DNA of 13,859 bases from JAGQTE01 sp964648005 (GCA_964648005.1 CAZYKR010000098.1:1-13859), one strand, 5' to 3'; counted from the stretch's first letter, positions 6,078 to 13,291 are shown. Notes: generated by a model not told the origin, from the sequence alone. Made by a program: numbers and translations.

Positions 6078-7709
6078 CTAGCTCGTCGAATCCGCCGGTG
6101 CCGGAAGCACGTTGCTCCGGCTTCCGGCGGACAGGTCATAGCGATCGTTCACACCGGCGCCGGCGCACCCGCCGCCGTCGGTGCCCGACGACTTGCCGAG
6201 CGCACTGTCGAGCATCGGATTGGCGCCCGAGAAGACGCCCCACGGGCTCTCGCAGCCGGGCACGACCCAGGCGTGGCTCATCCAGCCGGCGCCGCCCGTC
6301 TGCTTCTTGCCGCCGATCTGCGCGCACTCCTCCTCGGAGAGCGTCGTGTCGCCCACGACGACCCCGCCGCGGATGCACAGGCCGATGTGGCGGTGGTAGT
6401 GGTCGTTCTGGCCGGTGAAGCCCTGCGTCGGCTCGGCGTCGCTGTTGTGGATGATGTAGTAGCTCAGGCCGACCACGCTGGCGTCGTCACCCGTGCCGTC
6501 GTAGAGCAGCATCTCGGGCTTGTCGATCTCGAACGTGCCGTCGACGTAGCCGAAGTTCATCCAGTGCGAGGCGATGCCGGGGACGTAGGTGGTGACCAGG
6601 TGGTAGCCGGCCGCCTTGGCCTCCTTGGCCGTCGGGTACTGCATGGCCACGTCGCGGGCTTCGTCGAGCTCGCTCTGGAGGGTGGCGCACTCGTCGGTAT
6701 CGGTCATGGCGATCCAGGGCTGGGGGCCGAAGTGCCCGCCGTGGCCGTGGGTGTCGTCGCCCGAGGCCGAGTGGGCGTCGTGCCCGCCGCTCGACTGGTT
6801 GTTCTTCCACATCTGGTAGAGGAACGCCTGGTACTCCTCGTCGGTGAACTCGCCCAGCTTGGCGACCATCATCCCGGCGGTGGCCTCGGAGTCGGTGCTG
6901 AGGTTGCCGACGATCTCGTCAAGCTTCTTCGAGCCCCGGCCCTCGAAGGGATCGCTGGGCGCCACACCGGCGGTGATCGTGCCGTGGTCGTGGGTGTCCA
7001 TCGTCGGCGACGACACGGTGTCGATGCCGATCGTGTTCGTCTCGTCGTAGTACGAGACGGGGTTGAAGCCGAGGTCGCAGCGCGTGTCCTGCACGGCGGC
7101 GAGCTGGGCCTGCATGGCCTCGACGTCTTCGGTGCCGTGGACGTGTCCGCCGGCGGCGTCGCTGTGGCCGTGCGAGGCGGCGTCGGGCGAGGCGACGGCG
7201 GCGGTGGCGAGGCCGAGCACGGCGAGGGCGCCGATGGCGGGGACGGCGAGCGGCAGCTTGCGCTCGTTCTCCGACGGCAGCACGAGGTGGCCGATGGCCC
7301 CGAGCACGGCGGCGCCCTGCATCAGCACGGCGGCGAGGTCGACGGTGCCCACCGCCTCGGCCACACCCGGGTGCGCGCCGATCGGCAGGCCCGAGGTGCG
7401 GCTCCATGCCCACACCCCGATGAAGAGCAGGTTGATGGCGGCGGTGGCACCGAAGACCTCTTTGCGAGGCTTCATGACCAGCAGCACTGCCAGGATCGCC
7501 TGCGCCCAACCGGCGGCGGCGAAGGCCACGGCATCGAACGTCGAGTCGGCGGCGTGCGCCGGCGCCATGGCGAAGTGGATGATGGCCGCACCACCGGTGA
7601 GGGCGGCTACGAACGGAGCCGCCCGGTACGGATGCTCCTCGGTGGAGCCTCCTGCCCCGCTGCCACCCGCTACGGGTGGGCGCGCGGGCGCGCTGTCGAG
7701 TCGTTCCAT
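6078..7709 (-). CDS. Five-helix membrane protein with His-rich, possibly metal-binding exterior
   Basis: The protein has 543 residues from ATG 7709, with AGGGGG as ribosome site. A polar head (1-31) precedes five predicted helices at about 32-50, 57-79, 84-102, 123-144 and 153-173. An Ala-rich His loop follows (H180, H182, H189, H191), then a large soluble region to the end. A cytoplasmic N-terminus and five helices place this region outside the cell. It holds a second His cluster (GGHDAH..., THGHGGHFG, before about 345) and a well-structured part from 360: TAKEAKAAGYH, GIASHWMNFGYVDGT (H382), KPEMLLY, YYIIHN (H421), NDHYHRHIGLC (H437, H439, H441, C445), MSHAWVVPGCESPWG (H479, C486). The spaced His residues suggest a metal site, copper or zinc being inferences. 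I cannot name the family. A Crp-like palindrome lies upstream. Confidence 0.85.
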   Translation of the reverse strand: MERLDSAPARPPVAGGSGAGGSTEEHPYRAAPFVAALTGGAAIIHFAMAPAHAADSTFDAVAFAAAGWAQAILAVLLVMKPRKEVFGATAAINLLFIGVWAWSRTSGLPIGAHPGVAEAVGTVDLAAVLMQGAAVLGAIGHLVLPSENERKLPLAVPAIGALAVLGLATAAVASPDAASHGHSDAAGGHVHGTEDVEAMQAQLAAVQDTRCDLGFNPVSYYDETNTIGIDTVSSPTMDTHDHGTITAGVAPSDPFEGRGSKKLDEIVGNLSTDSEATAGMMVAKLGEFTDEEYQAFLYQMWKNNQSSGGHDAHSASGDDTHGHGGHFGPQPWIAMTDTDECATLQSELDEARDVAMQYPTAKEAKAAGYHLVTTYVPGIASHWMNFGYVDGTFEIDKPEMLLYDGTGDDASVVGLSYYIIHNSDAEPTQGFTGQNDHYHRHIGLCIRGGVVVGDTTLSEEECAQIGGKKQTGGAGWMSHAWVVPGCESPWGVFSGANPMLDSALGKSSGTDGGGCAGAGVNDRYDLSAGSRSNVLPAPADSTS

Positions 7710-7753
7710 TGGTGCCCCCTGGTTCCGGTCGGATCGGCGGTCGGATGCAGAGA

Positions 7754-7769
7754 CGTGACCGCCGTCACG
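7754..7769. promoter_or_regulatory. Crp/FNR-family-like palindrome
   Basis: CGTGA-CCGCCG-TCACG is a 16-base palindrome of the form NGTGA-N6-TCACN, the shape of Crp/FNR-family sites (actinobacterial GlxR/Cmr type TGTGA-N6-TCACA). It lies 44 bases upstream of ATG 7709 on an otherwise unoccupied 160-base stretch (7710-7869), so the His-rich membrane gene is its likely target. A minus-strand TACCCT (7781-7776) just upstream could be the -10 box, in which case the site would overlap the transcript start and act in repression. Confidence 0.5.
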
Positions 7770-7869
7770 GTTCCTAGGGTATGGCGGGACCTGTGTGGCC
7801 CGTGTTTGTGCGCCGCCCGACGCAGAACAATGGCTGCGACCTGGGCCTTCGTTCCCCTGCTCGAGCCGG

Positions 7870-8478
7870 TCAGGCGTCGAGGACGGCGCCGGCGAGGGCG
7901 ACCGAGCCCAGAACGACCGCGCCAGTGCGCACGAGCCGGGCCCGCTGGGCCGGGTCGTCGGCGTCTTGGAGGAACCGAGGTCGCTTGTTGACGCCACCGA
8001 TGGCGAGGATCGATCCTGCCGAGCCCACGGACAGGATCGAGCCCGCGGATCCGACGGACAACAACGATCCGGCGGAGCCGATCGAGAGCACCGAACCGAT
8101 CGAGCCGACGGACGCCGCCGAGCCCAATGAGAACAGCGAGTACACGCTCAGCGCGCTCTGGTGGCTCTTGATCGAGCCGATCGACAAGCGCGAGTCCGTC
8201 GACCAGATCGAGCCGTGCTCGTCGCGCAGGCGCTCCGACAGCGCGGCGCGTGCCACGCGGCCGGCGGCGCCCATCGTGCCGAGCATCGTGCGGGCCCCCC
8301 AGCGCACGACCCGGGCGGTGGTCTGGATGCCCCACGCCGTCGCCGACTCGGCCTGTCGTGCGCCGAAGTCGATGGCGGCGTCGGCGACGGTGCCGACCCG
8401 ACTCGGGTGGTGGGCGTAGAGGGGCAGCGGCGACGTCGAGCCGGAGCGATCGGGACGGAGCGAAGCGAGCGCGACCAT
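7870..8478 (-). CDS. Serine-triplet repeat protein
   Basis: The protein has 202 residues from ATG 8478. Residues 1-50 are mixed; 51-85 look like amphipathic Arg/Ala helices (TTARVVRWGARTMLG, RVARAALSERL). From Ser90 to Ser156 every third residue is serine, 23 triplets without a break, usually Ser, then a hydrophobic residue, then Gly or Leu. Within this, a nine-residue unit S-[IV]-G-S-A-G-S-[IL]-L occurs three times in tandem (132-158). A regular solenoid or other extended repeat fold is likely. A basic linker (NKRPRF) follows, then a hydrophobic tail (LVRTGAVVLGSVALAGAVL, 182-200) that could be a membrane anchor. There is no signal peptide. Function unknown. It is divergent from rnhB with 48 bases between the starts and has its own -10 box seven bases before the ATG. 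Confidence 0.83.
   Translation of the reverse strand: MVALASLRPDRSGSTSPLPLYAHHPSRVGTVADAAIDFGARQAESATAWGIQTTARVVRWGARTMLGTMGAAGRVARAALSERLRDEHGSIWSTDSRLSIGSIKSHQSALSVYSLFSLGSAASVGSIGSVLSIGSAGSLLSVGSAGSILSVGSAGSILAIGGVNKRPRFLQDADDPAQRARLVRTGAVVLGSVALAGAVLDA
8005..8085 (-). repeat. Three tandem 27-base units inside the serine-triplet gene
   Basis: These bases encode residues 132-158, three copies of S-[IV]-G-S-A-G-S-[IL]-L. The DNA copies differ at several third positions and at the first and eighth codons, so the repeat is old and held by protein constraint rather than a fresh slippage product. A degenerate fourth copy (SVGSIGSVL) precedes them. Confidence 0.8.
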
Positions 8479-8485
8479 GCGTCGC

Positions 8486-8491
8486 ACCGTA
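8486..8491 (-). promoter_or_regulatory. Putative -10 box for the serine-triplet gene
   Basis: TACGGT on the minus strand ends seven bases before ATG 8478, implying a leaderless transcript. It is back to back with the rnhB -10 box. Confidence 0.5.
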
Positions 8492-8512
8492 GCCGTGCCT
8501 GGCTGTGACGCG

Positions 8513-8518
8513 TAGGGT
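8513..8518 (+). promoter_or_regulatory. Putative -10 box for rnhB
   Basis: TAGGGT lies eight bases before ATG 8527 and matches the -10 box of the GYD gene exactly. No ribosome site is seen, so a leaderless transcript is expected. Confidence 0.5.
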
Positions 8519-8526
8519 GCTCGCCG

Positions 8527-9258
8527 ATGGCCGCCACCACCCGTTCCGGGTCGCGCACCCGCCTCCGCCCGGCGCTGCGGACCAAAGCGCCGACGCGTGC
8601 CGCCGAGCGGGAGCTGTGGGCGCAGGGGGCGCAGGTGGTCGTCGGGGTCGACGAGGTCGGCCGCGGTGCCTGGGCCGGCCCCCTGTCGATCGGTGCGGCC
8701 GTCATCCCCGTCGACCGGCGCATCGTCGGGGTGCGGGACTCGAAGATGCTCACCGAGCCCGAACGCGAGGGCCTCTATGACCGCGTCGCCGATTGGTGCG
8801 TCGCCTGGTCGGTCGGGCACGTCTGGCCCGACGAGTGCGACGAGCTCGGCATGTCCGAGGCGCAACGGTTGGCGGCGCGCCGGGCGATCGACGGGTTGGG
8901 CGTGACGCCCGACGCGGTGTTGCTCGACGGCAAGTGGGACTTCGTCGGCTTGGGCAATACCCGCACCATCGTCAAAGGCGACGCCACCTGCCTGTCGATC
9001 GCCGCGGCCTCGGTGCTGGCGAAGGTCACGCGTGATCGCATCATGCGCGCCGCGGCGGACAACTACCCGGGCTTCGACTTCGCCTACAACAAGGGGTATC
9101 CGTGCCCGCGCCACCGCACGGCGCTGCAGGGGTACGGCCCGACGGCGATCCACCGGCGCCGGTGGGTGTTCATGGACCACCTGGTCTGGACGGGGTGCAA
9201 TCGCATCGTCCCGCCACCGGAGCCCGACCCCCAGCTCTCGCTCTTCGACGACTGCTGA
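8527..9258 (+). CDS. rnhB: Ribonuclease HII
   Basis: The protein has 243 residues. RNase HII cleaves the RNA strand of RNA-DNA hybrids and removes single ribonucleotides from DNA, using two metal ions. All signature blocks are present: GVDEVGRGAWAGPL with catalytic D42 and E43, RDSKMLT (70-76), LLDGKWDF with D134, and KGDATCLSIAAASVLAKVTRD with D152; the D134-D152 spacing of 18 equals that of characterised enzymes. The C-terminal block GYPCPRHRTALQGYGP is also typical. Residues 1-35 are a basic extension beyond the core. The last eight residues are QLSLFDDC: QLSLF is the consensus bacterial sliding-clamp binding pentapeptide, at a free C-terminus where such motifs often sit. Start ATG 8527 follows a -10 box by eight bases. 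Confidence 0.96.
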   Translation: MAATTRSGSRTRLRPALRTKAPTRAAERELWAQGAQVVVGVDEVGRGAWAGPLSIGAAVIPVDRRIVGVRDSKMLTEPEREGLYDRVADWCVAWSVGHVWPDECDELGMSEAQRLAARRAIDGLGVTPDAVLLDGKWDFVGLGNTRTIVKGDATCLSIAAASVLAKVTRDRIMRAAADNYPGFDFAYNKGYPCPRHRTALQGYGPTAIHRRRWVFMDHLVWTGCNRIVPPPEPDPQLSLFDDC

Positions 9259-9268
9259 ACCCCGGCGG

Positions 9269-10531
9269 TCAGTTCTTGAGCATCTCCCGGAACGGGGTCT
9301 TGGCGTCGATGCCGGGGTCCTTCGGTAGGCCGAGGACGCGCTCGCCGATGATGTTCTTCAGCACCTCGTCGGTGCCGCCGGCGACCTTCATGCCCGGGAC
9401 GCCGCACAGCAGCTGACCCCACGAGAACGTGCCCCACTCGCCGGTGTCGGCGATGACGCGCGGGCCGAGCACGTCGGTCACGAAGTTGGCGGTGCGCCAC
9501 AGGTTGCCCGTCAGCGACAACTTGGCGATCGACATCTCAGGCCCGGGGAGCTGGCCGGCCTTGATCTTGTCCATCGCCCGCTGGTTGTTGTACTTGGCCA
9601 CCTGGAAGTTGATGTACACGTCGGCGAGCTGCTGGCGCACCAGCGGGTCGTCGCTCACGCCGAAGTGTTCGCACAGCTGCTGCAGGCGCGTGATGCTGGC
9701 CAGGCCCATCCCGCTGCCCGAGCCGCCGGCGCCGATCGAGGCCCGCTCGTTCATCAGCGTGGTGAGGGCGACCGTCCAGCCCTGGTTCACGTCACCGAGG
9801 CGGTGCGTGTCGGGGACACGCACGTCGGTGAAGAACACCTCGTTGAAGTTGGCGCCGCCGGTCATCTGGCGCAGCGGGCGCACCTCGACGCCCGGTGCGC
9901 GCATGTCGACCACGAAGCCCGTGAGGCCCTTGTGCTTGGGCTGGTCGGCATCGGTGCGGGCGATGATCTCGCCGATGTCGGAGTAGTGGGCGCCCGACGT
10001 CCAGACCTTCTGGCCGTTGAGGATCCACTCGTCGCCGTCGCGCACGGCGGTCATCGACAGGCCGGCGAGGTCGGAGCCGGCGCCAGGCTCGGAGAAGAGC
10101 TGGCACCCGACGATGTCGGCCCGGTACATCTTCGGCAGCAGGTCGGCGCGCACCTCGGGGGAGGCGTGGTCCTTGATGGTCGGGGCGACCATGCCGAGGC
10201 CGATGCCGAAGAAGCCCTGTGCCGGCACGTGGTACTTGGTCTCGAGCGAGGCGTAGAGGCGGTCGTAGGCCGCCGGCAGCTCGCGGCCGCCGTACTCGGT
10301 GGGCCCGCCGATCCAGCCGAGGCCGGCGTCGTAACGCTTGGCCCGCCACGCCTTGGCCTTGGCGAGGTCCTCGAGCTCCTTGGCGCGGTCGACCTCTTCG
10401 AACAGCGACACGTCGTCGGAGCCCTCGCCCCAGACGAACTGCTTGACCTCGTCGGCCTTGCGCTCGGCGTTGGCGTCGAGGAAGGCGGTGACCTCGTCGC
10501 GGAACTCGTCCAGCGTCGGCATGTCGGCCAT
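9269..10531 (-). CDS. Acyl-CoA dehydrogenase (FadE-type)
   Basis: The protein has 420 residues, normal for the family. It oxidises acyl-CoA thioesters to 2-enoyl-CoA using FAD in beta-oxidation or side-chain degradation; electrons go to electron-transfer flavoprotein. Evidence is the FAD/substrate block CQLFSEPGAGSDLAGLSMTA (143-162), LNGQKVWTSGAHYSD (171-185), GGANFNEVFFTDVRVP (225-240) and the C-terminal GGTDEVLKNIIGERVLGLPKD (385-405). At the position of the catalytic Glu of medium-chain enzymes, just before the GT, there is Gly385, as in many actinobacterial FadE proteins that use a different Glu or a partner subunit. Start ATG 10531 (or 10522) has a G-run ribosome site upstream. A TetR-type palindrome lies 54 bases before the start. 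No other fatty-acid gene is adjacent, so the substrate is unknown. Confidence 0.93.
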   Translation of the reverse strand: MADMPTLDEFRDEVTAFLDANAERKADEVKQFVWGEGSDDVSLFEEVDRAKELEDLAKAKAWRAKRYDAGLGWIGGPTEYGGRELPAAYDRLYASLETKYHVPAQGFFGIGLGMVAPTIKDHASPEVRADLLPKMYRADIVGCQLFSEPGAGSDLAGLSMTAVRDGDEWILNGQKVWTSGAHYSDIGEIIARTDADQPKHKGLTGFVVDMRAPGVEVRPLRQMTGGANFNEVFFTDVRVPDTHRLGDVNQGWTVALTTLMNERASIGAGGSGSGMGLASITRLQQLCEHFGVSDDPLVRQQLADVYINFQVAKYNNQRAMDKIKAGQLPGPEMSIAKLSLTGNLWRTANFVTDVLGPRVIADTGEWGTFSWGQLLCGVPGMKVAGGTDEVLKNIIGERVLGLPKDPGIDAKTPFREMLKN

Positions 10532-10584
10532 GGCGTCCCCCCGAGGGTGCGTCCGGCGCGCCCGTGCGCTGCCGGCAGATCAAC

Positions 10585-10600
10585 TTGACTGGTCGGTCAA
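10585..10600. promoter_or_regulatory. TetR-type operator upstream of the acyl-CoA dehydrogenase
   Basis: TTGACTGGTCGGTCAA is a 16-base near-perfect inverted repeat (TTGAC/GTCAA arms, with GGTC/GACC-like centre), the typical shape of TetR-family operators in fatty-acid and acyl-CoA catabolism. It sits 54 bases before ATG 10531 and one base beyond the TPR gene's stop. Its minus-strand TTGACC could itself serve as a -35 box, so binding would block the promoter. No TetR gene is in the window. Confidence 0.55.
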
Positions 10601-10601
10601 C

Positions 10602-12647
10602 TTATCGGTCGCCGCCCAGGATGTGCACGCCGGGTTCGTCGAGCACCGTCGCTCGGAGCTGCCAGGGCTCGGTGGGTGCGCCGTCGGGGCGGCGAGCGCC
10701 GAGGTCGCGCCAGCGTGCCCGCGCTGCCTCGGTGATGTCGGTGTCGTGGCGCAACGCGGCGAGCGCGACCAGTGCCTCGACCTCGGCGTCGAGCATGGCC
10801 ATGGCGCGCGCCCGCTCGAGCGCCGCGTCGAGGCGACGCTCGGCCTCTGTCGTGTCGCCGAGCGCTGCGGCCGCTCGTCCTAACAGCAGGTGGTCGTGCA
10901 CCAGCATCTGCGCGTCGGGTGCCGCCTCGTGCTCGAGCAGCGCCGCCGTCAATCGTTCGCGGGCGCGTTCTGGGTCGCCACTCGTCAGGTCGAGGCGGGC
11001 CGACAGGACCGCCGTATCGGCCTGGCCGAGCGGGTCGTCGAGCTCGTGGCCCAAGCGGCGAGCCTCGTCGAGGTGCGCGGCGGCCGCGGTGGTGTCGCCG
11101 GCGCCGAGCGTCAGTCGCGCCCGCTCCTGGGCCAGGTACATCGCGTAGCGCGCGATCCCGAGTGTCTCGATGATCGTCTCGGCGCGATCGAGGTGGTCAC
11201 CGGCGTCGGGGAGTGCCGCCGCCACGCCGACGCGCCCGAGGTGCCACCAGGCGTTGGCGACGCCGAGGGCATTGCCGAACTCCTCGGCGATGCGGCGTGA
11301 CTGGTGCAACAGGTCGATGGCTTCACGCCACTCGCAGCGGATGGCCAGCACCGAGGCCAGCGCGTGCTGGAGCTCCATCACCATCGCCGGCCAGTCCTGC
11401 TCGTGGGCGATCGCCAGTACCTCGCGCAGGCCGTCGTGCGCGCCGGCGACGTCGCCGACGAAGGCCCGCAGCTGCGCCGCGTCGCGCATCGTCTCGACGT
11501 AGGCGCCCGTGTCGCCCCCGACGCGCAGCAGGTCGAGCTTCTGCTCGGCAGCCTCGTGGGCGCGTCGCAGGTCGCCGCGATGCATCGCCACCTTCATCAG
11601 CAGCGCCTGGGCGTCCGCCACCAGCTCGAGGTCGCCGAAGGTCTGGCCGATCTCCAGGGTGTCCGTGGCCAGGCGCTCGGCGGCGTCGAGATCGCCCAGG
11701 TTGCGGCGGATGTCGGCGAGCACGAGCTGCGCGCGGGCCCGGTCGGCGCCTCGGCCGCGCGCCTCGGCGGCGGCGACGGCCTGTTCGGCCAGGTCGGCGG
11801 CGAGGGCGCCGTCGCCGACGATGGCGGCGACCCGGGCCCGGTCGGTCAGCAGGCTGTCGGCCAGGACGGGGTCGTCCGCCGTAGCGCGGTCGAGGGCGTC
11901 GGCGTCGGCCCAGGCGCTGCCGGCGAGGTCGAACTGGTCCTCGCGGTACGCGATCGAGCCCAGTTGGTGGAGGAGGTGGACACGCACACCGTCGGCCTCG
12001 GCCGGGGCTTCCAGCTCGTGCGCGATCGGCTCGGTGTCGAGGCGATCGCGGTGGGCGGCGAGCAGGTCGAGCGCCACCTCGGTCAGGACGAGGGCGCTCG
12101 ACGCGTCACCGGCATCCTCGACGGCGTCGGCGGCGTGGCCGATGGTCAAGGCCGCCAGCACCGGTCGATCGTCAGCGGCCTGCTGGGCGGTGGTCACGGC
12201 CCGCCAGCAGGTGTCGACGGCCTCGGCGGGGCGGTCGTAGTGCAGGAGCTGGCGGGCGACGACGACCCAGGTCGCCGACACGGTCTCGTCGAAGCCGTCC
12301 AGCGCCGCCAGCCGGTCGAGTGCGCCCTCGATGAGCGCCTCATCGTCGGTGGCGGCGCCGACGAGCACTTCGAGCTGCACGAGCCGGGCAGTGAAGAGCG
12401 TGGCGAACCCGTCCTCGTGCAGGGTGGCGGCGTGCGCGAGGAAGCGGCGCGCCGTGGCCGCGTCGTCGAGCGCCAGCGCCAGGGGCACGGCCTGGGAGAT
12501 GCCGTCCCAGGCGTCGAGCGGATCGGCGTTCGTGGTGATCTCGGCGATCAGGTCGTCGAGCAGCCCCCGCATCGTGTCGGCGTCGAGCTCGACGTCATCC
12601 CACTCGTCGTCTCCCTCGACGTCATCCCGGTCATCGTCGGCAACCAC
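10602..12647 (-). CDS. Large tetratricopeptide-repeat protein
   Basis: The protein has 681 residues from GTG 12647, with a good ribosome site (GGGGTGG) just upstream. Residues 1-24 are very acidic (DDDRDDVEGDDEWDDVELD). From about residue 50 to 640 it is all helical, Ala/Leu/Asp-rich, with TPR-type units such as GDLDAAERLATDTLEIGQTFGD, GDLRRAHEAAEQKL, CEWREAIDLLHQSRRIAEEFGN, LPDAGDHLDRAETIIETLG, GDTTEAERRLDAALERARAM. There is no signal peptide, membrane helix, ATPase motif or DNA-binding domain. It therefore differs from the MalT/AfsR/SARP regulators that share this type of helical array, and looks like a cytosolic scaffold. Partners cannot be inferred from the neighbours. It is divergent from the membrane gene at 12732. 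Confidence 0.88.
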   Translation of the reverse strand: MVADDDRDDVEGDDEWDDVELDADTMRGLLDDLIAEITTNADPLDAWDGISQAVPLALALDDAATARRFLAHAATLHEDGFATLFTARLVQLEVLVGAATDDEALIEGALDRLAALDGFDETVSATWVVVARQLLHYDRPAEAVDTCWRAVTTAQQAADDRPVLAALTIGHAADAVEDAGDASSALVLTEVALDLLAAHRDRLDTEPIAHELEAPAEADGVRVHLLHQLGSIAYREDQFDLAGSAWADADALDRATADDPVLADSLLTDRARVAAIVGDGALAADLAEQAVAAAEARGRGADRARAQLVLADIRRNLGDLDAAERLATDTLEIGQTFGDLELVADAQALLMKVAMHRGDLRRAHEAAEQKLDLLRVGGDTGAYVETMRDAAQLRAFVGDVAGAHDGLREVLAIAHEQDWPAMVMELQHALASVLAIRCEWREAIDLLHQSRRIAEEFGNALGVANAWWHLGRVGVAAALPDAGDHLDRAETIIETLGIARYAMYLAQERARLTLGAGDTTAAAAHLDEARRLGHELDDPLGQADTAVLSARLDLTSGDPERARERLTAALLEHEAAPDAQMLVHDHLLLGRAAAALGDTTEAERRLDAALERARAMAMLDAEVEALVALAALRHDTDITEAARARWRDLGARRPDGAPTEPWQLRATVLDEPGVHILGGDR

Positions 12648-12716
12648 GTACCACCCCTACCCCGTGTCGGACGTGCGGTGAGGCTACGCGATGGGGAAGC
12701 GGGCCGTGCCGGCCGC

Positions 12717-12722
12717 TACCGT
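12717..12722 (+). promoter_or_regulatory. Putative -10 box for the 12732-13250 gene
   Basis: TACCGT lies nine bases before ATG 12732 with no ribosome site between, matching the leaderless layout seen elsewhere in the window. A minus-strand TAGCCT (12686-12681) may serve the divergent TPR gene. Confidence 0.45.
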
Positions 12723-12731
12723 CGTCCGGCG

Positions 12732-13250
12732 ATGGCCTCGACGACCGACGCATCGCCCGGCGACGGGGTTCGCCCGGTCACGGCTCTCCCGGTGGCGCCC
12801 GGGCGTTGGGCCTGGCTCATCCCTGCCGCCGCCGTGGCGTGGTCGGGGTATGTGTGGGTGACCCGCATCGCCAACGCCTGGTCCGACGAAGGTCTGACGG
12901 TGTCCGACCAGGTGGTAACCACGGCGCTGTCGCTGTCGTTCCTCGTGCTCGCTGTCGGCGTGGCGCTGGCGGCGCTGCACCTGCGGTCAGGTCGTGCGCC
13001 GAACGCAGTCGACCGGTGGTCGATGTGGCTGCTGGCCGGCTGGTCGATCGCCGTATGGGCCGTGCGGGTGCCGCAGATCCTGGCGGCCGACCACTCCGTG
13101 CCGTTCAAGGCGGTGCACGCCGTGCTCGGGCTCGTCTCGATCGGACTGGCGCTGGCGCTGCTGCGCGTCGCCGGGCGCTGGGTGGCAGCGCACCGGTCGG
13201 CGGATGACGATGCCGCAGCGGACCCCGGCCTCCTCGGCGGCCGGTGCTGA
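12732..13250 (+). CDS. Four-helix membrane protein of unknown function
   Basis: The protein has 172 residues. After a polar head (1-25) it has four clear membrane helices at about 26-46 (WAWLIPAAAVAWSGYVWVTRI), 61-84, 96-118 (WSMWLLAGWSIAVWAVRVPQIL) and 126-148 (KAVHAVLGLVSIGLALALLRVAG), then an acidic tail (DDDAAADPG). An even helix number puts both ends in the cytoplasm. Trp residues at helix ends and H121/H129 around the last loop are the only polar residues that stand out; I see no transport or enzyme motif. Start ATG 12732 is preferred because no in-frame start lies closer upstream and a -10 box precedes it. I do not recognise a named family. Confidence 0.78.
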   Translation: MASTTDASPGDGVRPVTALPVAPGRWAWLIPAAAVAWSGYVWVTRIANAWSDEGLTVSDQVVTTALSLSFLVLAVGVALAALHLRSGRAPNAVDRWSMWLLAGWSIAVWAVRVPQILAADHSVPFKAVHAVLGLVSIGLALALLRVAGRWVAAHRSADDDAAADPGLLGGRC

Positions 13251-13257
13251 CCTTCTG

Positions 13258-13281
13258 ACCGACCAACCGATCAACCGAGAG
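13258..13281 (+). repeat. Short 8-base tandem repeat
   Basis: ACCGACCA, ACCGATCA and ACCGAGAG follow one another directly in the gap after the four-helix membrane gene. The third copy matches only in its first half. It may be part of a regulatory region or chance. Confidence 0.35.
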
Positions 13282-13291
13282 CCGGCCAACC

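Noticed and set aside
5403..7991. Plus-strand frame of 862 codons opposite the His-rich membrane gene
   Set aside because: It is antisense to a gene with ribosome site, helices and conserved-looking His motifs; its Val/Ala/Gly/Asp bias reflects GC-rich third positions of the real gene.
8005..8085. CRISPR-like or satellite array
   Set aside because: The 27-base units are contiguous, with no spacers, and encode a protein repeat.
7781..8419. Plus-strand frame opposite the serine-triplet gene, with a TAGGGT just before its ATG and nine-residue Glu/Pro/Asp repeats
   Set aside because: The repeats are the mirror of the real serine repeats, and the TAGGGT directly abuts the ATG, too close for a normal leaderless start. 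The divergent -10 box at 8486-8491 supports the minus strand. A dual-coding repeat cannot be fully excluded.
9665..10588. Plus-strand frame of 307 codons opposite the acyl-CoA dehydrogenase
   Set aside because: It is antisense to a gene with full family motifs and has no motifs of its own.
11304..12731. Extension of the four-helix membrane protein upstream through the TPR gene
   Set aside because: The extension is antisense to clear TPR units and low-complexity; the -10 box and ATG at 12732 mark the real start.
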